From NCBI GenBank assembly GCA_965217625.1, contig OZ244557.1, forward strand, positions 248,001 through 312,000: a stretch of 64,000 bases of DNA. Direction: 5' to 3'. Every line of letters starts with the position of its first letter. The stretch's first letter is position 1. This DNA comes from TK10-74A sp965217625 (lineage in GTDB: Bacteria > Chloroflexota > Dehalococcoidia > Bin125). Made by a program: the position numbers and the translations under genes. Positions 27,889 through 36,198 of the stretch are shown piece after piece. The notes beneath the pieces are model-generated. The model ran no database searches. It was not told the origin of the DNA and worked only from the letters and a program-made list of their open reading frames with translations.

Positions 27889-29406
27889 TCAGCCCGCCAG
27901 CAGCTCCCGCAAGATGCCCGTCACCAGCTTGGGGTTCGCGCGGCCACGCGTCGCGCGCATCACCTGGCCCATCAGGAACTTGAGCGCCTCCTGCTTGCCC
28001 GCCCGATAGTCGGCCACGGCCTGCGGCTGCGCCCCGATCACCTCCCCCACGACCTCCCGCAGCGCCGCGTCGTCGCTGATCTGCGTCTGCCCCGACGCCT
28101 CGACGATCGCGCGCGCATCGCGGCCGCTGGTGAACATCGCCTCGAACACGTCCTTGGCCTGCGTGTTGCTGATCGTGCCCGCCTCGATCAGCAACACCAG
28201 TTGCGCCAACTGCCCTGGCCGGATGCGCGCCGTCTCGATCTCCTGGCCCGCCTCGTGCATCAGCCGCGCCATCTCCCCCACCATCCAGTGCGCGACGCCC
28301 TGCCGCGCCCGCTCCGGCGCGTCGCCGCCCAGCGCCGCGACCGCGGCTTCGTAGTAGTCCGCCGTCGCGCGGTCCTCCGTCAGCAGCCCCGCCTCGAACG
28401 CGGCCAGGCCGTACTGCGCCTGGAAGCGCGCCAGCCGCGCCGCCGGCAGCTCCGGCAGCGCCGCCCGGATCGCCTCGACCCGATCGCGCCCCGTGCGCAG
28501 CGGCGGCAGGTCGGGGTCGGGGAAGTAGCGGTAGTCGTCCGACTCCTCCTTCGAGCGCTGCGACACCGTCACCTCGCGGTCCTCCACCCAGCCGCGCGTC
28601 TCCTGGTGGATGCGCTCCCCGTTGCGCAGCGCCGCCGCCTGCCGCCGCTGCTCGAATTGCAGCGCCTTGTAGACGGCCCGGAACGAGTTCATGTTCTTGA
28701 CCTCCACCTTGGTCCCGAGCGCCTCCTGCCCCCACGGCCGCAGCGAGATGTTCGCGTCGCAGCGGAACGACCCCTTCTCCATGTCCGCCGTCGAGACGTC
28801 GAGGTAGCGGTAGATCTGCCGCAGGGCCACCAGGTAGGCCCGCGCCTCCTCGGGGTTGCGCATGTCCGGCTCCGACACGCACTCCATCAGCGGCACGCCG
28901 CTGCGGTTCAGGTCCAGCAGCGAGTACGTCTCCCCCGTCGCGTCCTCGCGGTGCAGCAGCCGCGCCGTGTCCTCCTCCAGGTGGATGCGCGTCACGCCGA
29001 TGCGCCGCGTCTGCCCGTCGACCTCCACGTCCAGGTAGCCGTTAAGGCTCAGCGGCTCGTCGAACTGGCTGATCTGGTAGCCCTTCATCAGGTCCGGGTA
29101 GTGGTAGTTCTTGCGGTCGAACTTCGAGAGTTCGGGGATCTCCATGTGCAGCGCCAGCGCCGCGCGGATCGTCCACTCGACGGCCGTCTCGTTGATCACC
29201 GGCAGCATCCCCGGCATGCCCTGGCAGATCGGGCAGACGTGCGTGTTGGGCGCCGCGTCGGCGTACTGCGCCGGGCAGCGGCAGAACATCTTGCTCGCCG
29301 TCTTGAGTTGCGAGTGCACCTCCAGCCCGATCACCGTCTCGAACTCGCCAGCCCCGTCGGGGGCGGCCTCGGTCGCGATGGTCTGGGGCGTCGGAGGAGA
29401 GGTCAT
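27889..29406 (-). CDS. gatB: Asp-tRNA(Asn)/Glu-tRNA(Gln) amidotransferase subunit B
   Basis: A 505-residue protein. It activates misacylated Glu-tRNA(Gln) or Asp-tRNA(Asn) with ATP for amidation by GatCAB. Motifs are GLEVHSQLKTASKMFC, HVCPICQGMPGMLP (zinc-type cysteines), RKNYHYPDLMKGYQISQ and the C-terminal YqeY/tail domain ending GRANPKLVTGILRELL. The start at 29406 is chosen because TACGAT lies 9 nt upstream; an upstream ATG at 29454 is less likely. gatA and gatC are not nearby. Confidence 0.96.
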   Translation of the reverse strand: MTSPPTPQTIATEAAPDGAGEFETVIGLEVHSQLKTASKMFCRCPAQYADAAPNTHVCPICQGMPGMLPVINETAVEWTIRAALALHMEIPELSKFDRKNYHYPDLMKGYQISQFDEPLSLNGYLDVEVDGQTRRIGVTRIHLEEDTARLLHREDATGETYSLLDLNRSGVPLMECVSEPDMRNPEEARAYLVALRQIYRYLDVSTADMEKGSFRCDANISLRPWGQEALGTKVEVKNMNSFRAVYKALQFEQRRQAAALRNGERIHQETRGWVEDREVTVSQRSKEESDDYRYFPDPDLPPLRTGRDRVEAIRAALPELPAARLARFQAQYGLAAFEAGLLTEDRATADYYEAAVAALGGDAPERARQGVAHWMVGEMARLMHEAGQEIETARIRPGQLAQLVLLIEAGTISNTQAKDVFEAMFTSGRDARAIVEASGQTQISDDAALREVVGEVIGAQPQAVADYRAGKQEALKFLMGQVMRATRGRANPKLVTGILRELLAG

Positions 29407-29528
29407 CGTCTGTGCATCGTATAGGGCGTGCCGCGAGCGGGAATGCCCCGACACTGCGCCAGACGACCGCGTCCGCTACGCTGAGCCCCGTTGTCCCGGC
29501 GAACCCGCGTCCAGTGAAGTTGGCTGCA

Positions 29529-30347
29529 ATGGCAGATTCCGTCCCCGCCGATGCCGGCGCGCAGGTGCTCGACGCCGGCGCGCTCCTCCCCGCCGCCGCC
29601 CACCCGCACAGCGTCCGCATCATCCACACCTCCGACGTCCACGTCGGCACGGGCCACACGCGCGACGAGTCGGGCCGCGAGGAGGCCCTGCACTTCCTCG
29701 AAACGATCATGGGCGCCGCCGTCGACCTCAAGGCCGACCTCGTCCTCATCGCCGGCGACTTCTTCGACCACAACCGCGTCAAGGAGCCGCTCTTCGCCGA
29801 GACGGCCGCCATCATCAGCGCGACGCACGTCCCCGTCGTCATCCTGCCCGGCAACCACGACCCCTTCATCCCCGGCTCGATGTACGAGCGCTTCCGCCAC
29901 CACTTCGCCGACCACGTGCACATCTTCGACGACGCCGACGGCACGCTGCTCAGCCTCGACGACGTGGGCGTGCAGATCTGGGGTCAGGCCCACACCAGCT
30001 ACGACGACTTCTCGCCCGCCGGCAGCAGCCCCGGCTGGCGCAGCGACAGCGAGCAACCGCTGTGGCGCATCGCCATGGCGCACGGCTCCGCCGTCGGCTT
30101 CGACGGCCGCCTCTCCTTCGGCTACCGCATCGAGGAGGAGCACCTCTCCGACCTCGAGGCGCACTACGTCGCCCTCGGCCACCTCGACCGCCACGGCCAG
30201 ACCGGCCCGCCCGGCACGACCGCCTTCTACTCGGGCGCGCCCAGCCTGCTCAAGGGCTTCACCCTCGTCGACCTGCGGCCGCACGGCGTCCACGTCCAGC
30301 CCATCCTCTTCGACGCCCTCGAGCGCGGTCACGTCCCGGCCCGCTGA
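29529..30347 (+). CDS. Calcineurin-like metallophosphoesterase (SbcD/Mre11-like)
   Basis: A 272-residue protein. Dinuclear metal ligands are visible in HTSDVHVGTGH, IAGDFFDHNRV, ILPGNHDPF, MAHGS and LGHLDRHG, the pattern of DNA-repair exonuclease-type phosphoesterases. It lacks a capping domain and no SbcC-like ATPase is adjacent, so DNA is not proven as substrate. ATG at 29529; a frame extension to 29412 is less convincing. TACGCT lies about 50 nt upstream. Confidence 0.9.
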   Translation: MADSVPADAGAQVLDAGALLPAAAHPHSVRIIHTSDVHVGTGHTRDESGREEALHFLETIMGAAVDLKADLVLIAGDFFDHNRVKEPLFAETAAIISATHVPVVILPGNHDPFIPGSMYERFRHHFADHVHIFDDADGTLLSLDDVGVQIWGQAHTSYDDFSPAGSSPGWRSDSEQPLWRIAMAHGSAVGFDGRLSFGYRIEEEHLSDLEAHYVALGHLDRHGQTGPPGTTAFYSGAPSLLKGFTLVDLRPHGVHVQPILFDALERGHVPAR

Positions 30348-30427
30348 CCGCCCTCAGGCCGCCAAGCGCGACATAAGACACACCACACAGGACTACACCG
30401 CCCCGGACTACAGCGAAGGAGACCGCC

Positions 30428-31417
30428 ATGAGCTTCCGCGCGTTCGTCGTTGACATGCAGGACGAGGACTTCAGCGCCGGCGTGCAGTCGCTCGACGAGG
30501 CCCAGCTGCCCGACGGCGACGTCACCATCGACGTGCAGTGGTCGAGCGTGAACTACAAGGACGGCCTCGCCACGCTGCCCAAGGGCCGCGTCGTCACCAG
30601 CTACCCGATGGTGCCCGGCATCGACCTGGCCGGCCGCGTGCGCGAATCGGCCGACGATCGCTTCCGTCCCGGCCAGGGCGTGCTCATCACCGGCTACGAC
30701 CTGGGCGTCGCGCACTTCGGCGGCTTCGCCGAGGTGGCCCGCGTCCCGGCCGACTGGATCGTGCCCCTGCCCGACGGCCTCAGCGCCGAGGAGGCGATGG
30801 CCCTCGGCACCGCCGGCTTCACCGCCGGCCTCTCCGTCGAGGCGCTGCAGGCGCACGGCGTCACGCCCGACTCCGGCCCCGTCCTCGTGACCGGCGCGAC
30901 CGGCGGCGTCGGCAGCACCGCCGTCGCCATCCTCGCGCGGCTCGGCTACAGCGTCGCCGCCAGCACCGGCAAGGCCGATGAGCACGACTACCTGCGCGCC
31001 CTCGGCGCCTCCGAGATCCTCAGCCGCGAGGAGGTCAGCGAGGAGAGCCGCCGCCCGATCGAGCGCGAGCGCTGGGCCGGCGCGGTCGACCCCGTCGGCG
31101 GCGCGACGACCGCCTACATCCTGCGCACGCTCAAGCGCGACGGTGTCAACGCCGTCTCCGGCCTCACCGGCGGCGCCGGCGTCAGCACCACCGTCATACC
31201 GTTCATCCTGCGCGGCGCCTCGCTCGTCGGCGTCGAATCCGTCTACTGCCCCATGTCGCGCCGCAGCGAGATCTGGCGCCGCCTCGCCGGCGACTGGAAG
31301 CCCGACGCCTTGCTCGACGCCATCGCCGTTCGCACCGACCTCGACGGCGTCGCCGCCGCCACCGCCGCCATCCTCCAAGGCGCCGTGCGAGGGCGTACGC
31401 TGGTCGCGCTCGGCTGA
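30428..31417 (+). CDS. acuI: AcuI-type acryloyl-CoA reductase / YhdH-family oxidoreductase
   Basis: A 329-residue zinc-free MDR enzyme. Typical YhdH/AcuI features are WSSVNYKDGLATLPKG, VPGIDLAGRV, GTAGFTAGLSVEAL and the NADPH site VTGATGGVGSTAVAILA. AcuI reduces acryloyl-CoA to propionyl-CoA with NADPH, which would connect with the propionyl-CoA-type carboxylase at 9154. AAGGAG lies before the ATG. Confidence 0.9.
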   Translation: MSFRAFVVDMQDEDFSAGVQSLDEAQLPDGDVTIDVQWSSVNYKDGLATLPKGRVVTSYPMVPGIDLAGRVRESADDRFRPGQGVLITGYDLGVAHFGGFAEVARVPADWIVPLPDGLSAEEAMALGTAGFTAGLSVEALQAHGVTPDSGPVLVTGATGGVGSTAVAILARLGYSVAASTGKADEHDYLRALGASEILSREEVSEESRRPIERERWAGAVDPVGGATTAYILRTLKRDGVNAVSGLTGGAGVSTTVIPFILRGASLVGVESVYCPMSRRSEIWRRLAGDWKPDALLDAIAVRTDLDGVAAATAAILQGAVRGRTLVALG

Positions 31418-31449
31418 TCGGGCGCGAGCGCGCCCCGGAGGTTGTCACC

Positions 31450-31965
31450 ATGCCCACTTGGCAGGACCGACTCAAGCAAGCCCAGCACGCCGCCCGCCAG
31501 GGCGCGCGTCAGGCCGCCGTCGTGGCCGGCGAGGTCCGTGAAAAGGCCGAGCCCGCGCTGCGCGAGGCCGTCGAGAAGGCCAAGCCCGCCGTCGAGCGCG
31601 GCGCCCGCCGCAGCCGCGCCGCCGTCGACGCCACGCTCGAAGAGCGCCGCGCCCAGAACGAGGCGCGCGTCAACTGGTACCTCACCGAGGACGGCCCCAT
31701 CCACACCGCCGGCTACTCCGACCAGGAGAAGATGCGCGCCGGCATTCAGGTCGCCGCCGAGCACGGCTGGCGCGTCGAGTCGACCGCCACCGTGCCCGGT
31801 CCGCCCCGCATCCCCGGCGGCATCGCCACCATGGTCGCCAAGCAGGCCGCCGAGCGCGTCCTCAAGCCCGACAAGTTCATGGTCACCTTCCGCAAGGGCC
31901 CCCGCGCCGCCCCGCCGACGCCCGCCCCCGCCGCCGCCACGACAACCGAGGACGAATCGTCCTGA
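31450..31965 (+). CDS. Hypothetical protein with N-terminal helical repeat
   Basis: A 171-residue protein. Residues 1-75 are an Ala/Arg/Glu-rich amphipathic helix of apolipoprotein/LEA type (KAEPALREAVEKAKPAVERG). It is followed by a compact domain (VNWYLTEDGPIHTAGYSDQE ... EHGWRVESTATVPG) and an Ala/Pro/Thr-rich tail. No signal peptide. It lies 32 nt after acuI with GGAGG before the ATG, so it is probably co-transcribed. Function unknown. Confidence 0.7.
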   Translation: MPTWQDRLKQAQHAARQGARQAAVVAGEVREKAEPALREAVEKAKPAVERGARRSRAAVDATLEERRAQNEARVNWYLTEDGPIHTAGYSDQEKMRAGIQVAAEHGWRVESTATVPGPPRIPGGIATMVAKQAAERVLKPDKFMVTFRKGPRAAPPTPAPAAATTTEDESS

Positions 31966-31973
31966 CGCGGCGG

Positions 31974-33593
31974 ATGGAATTGAGATCGCTCTTCCTCTTA
32001 CTCGTGCTCGGCGTCGTGGGCGTCATCCCGGTCGCGTGTGAGGGGTCGAGCCGAGAACAGGCCGCCGCGGAGCCCGCCGCCCAGGCGGACGCGACCGAGA
32101 CCCGGGCGGTCGATCCACCATCGCAAGCCTCCAAGCCCGAGCCACGGGCGGAGTCCGGCAATGAAGGCGATGAAGGGGGACACACGCCGGAACCGGACGC
32201 GGTTGCACATGACCGCCCTCCGTCGAGCGACTTGCCCGCAGCGGTCGTCGGCACGATTGACGCGGTCCAGCGAGGCGATGCGCAGTACCTGCGCGATTTG
32301 GCGGAGGTCGTGGCGGTGGGATGCACGTATGCCGACGGATTGGGGGGACCACCGAAGTGTGCGGAGGGTGATGCACAGGGGACTGTTTACGAGGTGTTCC
32401 CCTTCCTCGGATGCCATGGCGGCTGGGTACCGTTGTCGGAGTTGACTGCCCTGTTCGAGGGCCTGCTCCCCCTCACGGGAGAGCTCCACGCCGTGGTCCG
32501 GCTTGAACGCGGTGCCGGGGGCGACCCATTCGCGCGCGGCGATACGCTGATCGTGTTCGAGCCCGCAGGCTCCCCAACGGCCCCTGAGGCCGTTGGGTTG
32601 ACTCTCGCTGGCGGCCGACTCGTGCGGGCTGACTATGGCTGCCGGACGGCGGATCAGATGCGGATCCAGGCGGAAGGTCCGGTGGCCCGCACGCTTGATG
32701 CCGTCCAGCGTGGCGATGCGCAGCTCCTGCGTACAATGGCGAAGGTGATGGCGGTGGCATGCACGCATGCTGACGGCGCGGGGGGACGACCGAAGTGTGC
32801 GGAGGGTGATGCAGAGGGGACTGGCTACGAGGTGTTCCCCTTCCTCGGATGCCAGGGCGGCTGGGTATTGGCGTCGGAGTTGACCGACCTGTTCGAGCAT
32901 CTGCTCCTCGAAGCGGGGGAGCTTTACGCGGTGGTCCGGCTCGAAGAATACCCCGGGAACGACTCATTCTGGGGCGCCGATACAGTAATCGTGTTCGAGC
33001 CCGCAGGCTCCCCAACGGCCCCTGAGGCCGTTGGGTTGACTCTCGCTGGCGGCCGACTCGTGCGGGCTGACTATGGCTGCCGGACGGCGGATCAGATGCG
33101 GATCGAGGCGGAAGGTCCGGTGGCCCGCACGCTTGATGCCGTCCAGCGAGGCGATGCGCAGTACCTGCGCGATCTGGCGAAGGTGATGGCGGTGGCATGC
33201 ACGCATGCCGACGGCGCGGGCGGACCACCGCAGTGTGCGGAGGGTGATGCAGAGGGGACTGGCTACGAGGTGTTCCCCTTCCTCGGATGCCAGGGCGGCT
33301 GGGTATTGGCGTCGGAGTTGAAAGACTTCTTCGACGAACTGCTCCCCCTGACGGGCGAGTTGCGCGCCGTGGCCCGGCTTGAACGCGGCGCCGGGGGCGA
33401 CCCCCACACCCGTGGCGATACGCTGATCGTGTTCGACCCCGCGGACTCCCAAAGGGTCACGCAGGCCGTCGGGCTGGCGCTCGCTGGCGGGCGTATCGTG
33501 CGGGTTGAGCGCGGCTGCCGGACGGCCGATCAGATGCTGCGGAACCCGGACGGCACATCGAGAGAGCGGCTGCACTCGCCGAGCCGGGAGTAG
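31974..33593 (+). CDS. Lipoprotein with three 146-residue tandem repeats
   Basis: A 539-residue protein. The signal peptide ends in a lipobox-like VIPVACEG, followed by an Ala/Glu/Pro-rich linker of about 70 residues. Three tandem domains follow, each about 146 residues, with conserved LDAVQRGDAQ, KCAEGDA, EVFPFLGC-GGW, DTLIVFEPAGS and YGCRTADQM. Each domain has four conserved cysteines, probably forming two disulfides outside the cell. The repeats are so alike in DNA that they must be recent duplications or be homogenised by gene conversion. I do not recognise the domain. No clear ribosome site lies before the ATG. Confidence 0.8.
   Translation: MELRSLFLLLVLGVVGVIPVACEGSSREQAAAEPAAQADATETRAVDPPSQASKPEPRAESGNEGDEGGHTPEPDAVAHDRPPSSDLPAAVVGTIDAVQRGDAQYLRDLAEVVAVGCTYADGLGGPPKCAEGDAQGTVYEVFPFLGCHGGWVPLSELTALFEGLLPLTGELHAVVRLERGAGGDPFARGDTLIVFEPAGSPTAPEAVGLTLAGGRLVRADYGCRTADQMRIQAEGPVARTLDAVQRGDAQLLRTMAKVMAVACTHADGAGGRPKCAEGDAEGTGYEVFPFLGCQGGWVLASELTDLFEHLLLEAGELYAVVRLEEYPGNDSFWGADTVIVFEPAGSPTAPEAVGLTLAGGRLVRADYGCRTADQMRIEAEGPVARTLDAVQRGDAQYLRDLAKVMAVACTHADGAGGPPQCAEGDAEGTGYEVFPFLGCQGGWVLASELKDFFDELLPLTGELRAVARLERGAGGDPHTRGDTLIVFDPADSQRVTQAVGLALAGGRIVRVERGCRTADQMLRNPDGTSRERLHSPSRE
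32248..33561 (+). repeat. Three 438-bp coding tandem repeats
   Basis: The unit GTCCAGCG...GATGCGCAG recurs at 32265, 32703 and 33141, an exact 438-bp period. A block of about 117 bp starting at 32550 is repeated without change at 32988. Units are 32248-32685, 32686-33123 and 33124-33561; the borders are approximate. Confidence 0.85.
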
Positions 33594-33647
33594 TCCTCTG
33601 AGAGTCCCCCCACCGCCGTCGCGCCGCTTGCTACGCTGTTCCCCCCG

Positions 33648-33722
33648 GCGGGGGTAGCTCAGCGGTAGAGCTCCTGCCTTCCAAGCAGGCGGCCGCGGGT
33701 TCGAATCCCGTCCCCCGCTCCA
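33648..33722 (+). tRNA. tRNA-Gly (anticodon UCC)
   Basis: The acceptor stem GCGGGGG pairs with CCCCCGC. The D arm reads TAGCTCAGCGGTAGAGCT, the anticodon stem CCTGC/GCAGG encloses CTTCCAA (anticodon TCC), and the T arm is GCGGGTTCGAATCCCGT. CCA is encoded. A TACGCT -10-like box lies at 33632-33637. Confidence 0.95.
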
Positions 33723-33743
33723 CCGGTCCCTCACTCGCGACGC

Positions 33744-34337
33744 TCAGGCTCGTGTTTGAAGGCATGCACGCGCCTCGTCGACGAACCGGCGAAGTGACGC
33801 GACATTGCGGCCTGCGTTGTACAGGTCCATGCCCGCCGCGATCTCGGGCCCATACTCCACGCCCCCCAAGGGTGTCGGTGCGCCGCTTGACCTGACGATT
33901 GAGCGGAGTCGATCTTTGTATTCCTGCTTTCTGCAGCGGATGTCAGGGATGGGCGGGCGATCTGGAGTCCGCAGCAACTGCTGGACGTACTCGGGGTCCG
34001 CGACGTACCAGATCTCGATGTGCGGGTCCGGCTCAGCGGTGATCACGAGGCCCGCATAGCCTTCGAGTGCGCAAGCACGGCTCACCTGCCGGGTGCGTTC
34101 CCCTTGCTGGCCACAGTCTGCGTCGATGCCGACGACGATCGTATCCGGTTCCTCAATGCTGCCACCTCGGACGTCGGCAAGCAGTTGTCGGAGACCGCGG
34201 ATCGTGTGGCCGGCGCCGCCCATCGGAGTCAGTTCTCGAGAATCGAGATCAACACCTTCTTCCTCCGCGATCCTCCGAAAGAGTGGTGGGACGAACTGCG
34301 CATGCGCGTTGTCTTCCAGAACGTAGAGCACTCGCAT
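33744..34337 (-). CDS. TOPRIM/DUF4276-like partner of ATPase
   Basis: A 197-residue protein. The start MRVLYVLEDNAHAQFVPPLF and the later VVGIDADCGQQGER follow the acidic-residue pattern of DUF4276/RloB-type TOPRIM-like proteins (Glu at the first strand, DxD later). These usually follow an OLD/ABC-type ATPase in anti-phage or abortive-infection pairs. Its ATG immediately follows the ATPase stop, so the two are co-translated. The tRNA-Gly gene lies about 20 nt beyond its end on the other strand. Base composition is lower in GC than the core genes. Confidence 0.72.
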   Translation of the reverse strand: MRVLYVLEDNAHAQFVPPLFRRIAEEEGVDLDSRELTPMGGAGHTIRGLRQLLADVRGGSIEEPDTIVVGIDADCGQQGERTRQVSRACALEGYAGLVITAEPDPHIEIWYVADPEYVQQLLRTPDRPPIPDIRCRKQEYKDRLRSIVRSSGAPTPLGGVEYGPEIAAGMDLYNAGRNVASLRRFVDEARACLQTRA

Positions 34338-35639
34338 CTAGACGAAGTCGCCTCGCTGGATCCGAGTCGCGAGCGGCGATGCTGGAGTCTGCTGGCCTTC
34401 ATCCAGAGCGGCCTCGATGTCGAGTTCCTCCAGCATGGGCAGTCTGCGGTCAATCTCGTCGAACCCCGTGACGCCAGCGGTGCTCTTGTAGCAACGAAGA
34501 GTGAGCGACTCGTCGCGCGAGAACAGGGCGGGGAACTGCGCTGAATGGGTGTTGATGATGAATTGCGTGACGCCGTCACGAGATGCTTCCTCGAACAAAG
34601 CTGCGATCCACGGGAGGCGGGCCGCATGGACGCCATTCTCCGGCTCCTCGTAGCCGACGACGGATGCGGGTGTCGGAGAGTTCGTGATGCCAATCAGCGC
34701 CAGAATCCGGAGCGTCCCTTCTGACAGTGCGCTCGCCTCAAAGCGCACACCCCGCTCGATGATGTACAGGCGAAGACGCCCCAAGTCCGTCGTTGAGACT
34801 CCGACGCGCTCGATCCCTGGCAGCACCCCACGTAGCGCGCGGTTCATGGCGCCGAACACGCGCGGGTAGTCCTTCTCCATCGTGTTGTAGAACGCCGCGA
34901 GGTCGGATCCGTCGTGGGGCAGGCGCTTCACTTCGCGCAACGCGGAGTCCCGGCGCATCGCCTCGGGTTCCAGATAGTAGGTCCGCCATGAGGCGAGTTC
35001 ATGCCGGAGCGCAACCACGTGCGGGTGGTGCGGCGCATAGAGCGGCAGCGACACCACAGTGCGGTCCATGCCGAGGTCGTGGTCGAAGGGATGGCTCTGA
35101 CGTTCAAGCCGCAGCGAGAGCCTCTTCTGCCCGCCCCGTGATTCGGCCGACAAGAACGGGCTGCGCGACTGCTTGCTCTTCAGATCCCTGTTAAGCGCCA
35201 ATATCGACTCGTCAATGACCTGCAGCACTCCCGAATCGGTCCGGATCTGCACGTCCAGGGAGTAGCGCAGCAGTCGCTCGCGGACGAGAGCCCGCGCCGG
35301 CTCGTGGCCCTCTCGCGCCTCGGTGATCGTGCGATTCACCTGATCGACGGTGGACTGCGAGAGTTCGATGTCTACGTCGATCCGGAACGACGCCTTGTCG
35401 CGCTCCATGAGGCCCTCAATGCCGCGTTCATCGAACGTGAACGAGCGCAGGGGGTCCCCGCGATGTTCCGTGAATGCGGATTGCAGGTCGCCCGCGACTG
35501 TGCGGCTGAGCAGTCCGATGGCGTCGAGGAGGTTGCTCTTTCCGGCGGCATTCGGCCCGAGGACGATCGTCAGCGGATCCAGCCGCAGATCGACGTCCTG
35601 CAGCGACTTGTAGCCCCGGATGGCGATGCGCCGAATCAT
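34338..35639 (-). CDS. AAA/ABC-type ATPase (OLD-like), predicted defence ATPase
   Basis: A 433-residue ATPase: Walker A VLGPNAAGKSNLLDAIGLLS, ABC-like signature ALSEGTLR, Walker B VVGYEEPEN, and H-loop FIINTHSAQF. The architecture (RecF/SMC-like head, no transmembrane part, no C-terminal TOPRIM) matches the ATPases that pair with DUF4276/RloB-like proteins, as the gene behind does. A role in phage defence is inferred from this pairing. TAGACT lies 6 nt before the ATG at 35639. Confidence 0.85.
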   Translation of the reverse strand: MIRRIAIRGYKSLQDVDLRLDPLTIVLGPNAAGKSNLLDAIGLLSRTVAGDLQSAFTEHRGDPLRSFTFDERGIEGLMERDKASFRIDVDIELSQSTVDQVNRTITEAREGHEPARALVRERLLRYSLDVQIRTDSGVLQVIDESILALNRDLKSKQSRSPFLSAESRGGQKRLSLRLERQSHPFDHDLGMDRTVVSLPLYAPHHPHVVALRHELASWRTYYLEPEAMRRDSALREVKRLPHDGSDLAAFYNTMEKDYPRVFGAMNRALRGVLPGIERVGVSTTDLGRLRLYIIERGVRFEASALSEGTLRILALIGITNSPTPASVVGYEEPENGVHAARLPWIAALFEEASRDGVTQFIINTHSAQFPALFSRDESLTLRCYKSTAGVTGFDEIDRRLPMLEELDIEAALDEGQQTPASPLATRIQRGDFV

Positions 35640-35645
35640 GGGGAT

Positions 35646-35651
35646 AGTCTA
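35646..35651 (-). promoter_or_regulatory. Likely -10 box of the ATPase/DUF4276-like pair
   Basis: TAGACT lies 6 nt before the ATG and no ribosome site is present, fitting a leaderless start. Confidence 0.4.
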
Positions 35652-35798
35652 CGCGCTCGCGCGGACCGGAGCGCCCCGCACCGTCCCCAGCCGCCGCTCG
35701 CACCCACGGTCCCGCCCCAACAGACCCTCGACGCAGCGAGCGACGGCCGCCCGGCTAGAATGGCCGTGGGCTCGCGATCGCGGATGGAGGCTTGACCC

Positions 35799-36173
35799 GT
35801 GGGAACGTTCCAGTGGCCGCTGCGGATCTCCGGCATGGACGAGCGGGAGACGAGGGAGATCAAGGCGACCGTCGACACCGGCGCCGCCTACACGACGCTG
35901 CCCGCTCGCCTGCTGCGCGATCTGGGCGTTGCACCCATGGGCAAGCGCAGGCTCCTGCTGGCCGATGGACGCCGCGTCGACATGGAGTACGGAGAGGCCA
36001 AGGCGAGCATCAACGGTGAACAGGTGACGACCGTGGTGGTGTTCGGTGAAGACGATGGCCCCGCCCTGCTGGGGGCCTACACGCTGGAAGGTTTGGCCTT
36101 GGCGGTGGATCCGGTCGAGCAGAAGCTCGTCCCGAAGAACCCCATCCTGTACGCCGCCGCCGCCGGTTGCTAG
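35799..36173 (+). CDS. Retropepsin-like aspartic protease, unpaired
   Basis: A 124-residue protein. The active-site motif is IKATVDTGAAYTTLPARLL (DTGA), followed by RRLLLADGRRVDMEYG and the second-half segment PALLGAYTLEGLALAVDP. The GTG start at 35799 has GGAGG about 8 nt upstream; TAGAAT at about 35755 is a good -10 box. Unlike the copies at 20094, 57292 and 61356 it has no DUF5678-like gene in front; instead the ATPase operon diverges from it. It is most similar to the product at 62727, which is also unpaired. Confidence 0.83.
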   Translation: MGTFQWPLRISGMDERETREIKATVDTGAAYTTLPARLLRDLGVAPMGKRRLLLADGRRVDMEYGEAKASINGEQVTTVVVFGEDDGPALLGAYTLEGLALAVDPVEQKLVPKNPILYAAAAGC

Positions 36174-36198
36174 GCGACGCTGCCGCCCCCTGCCCCCC

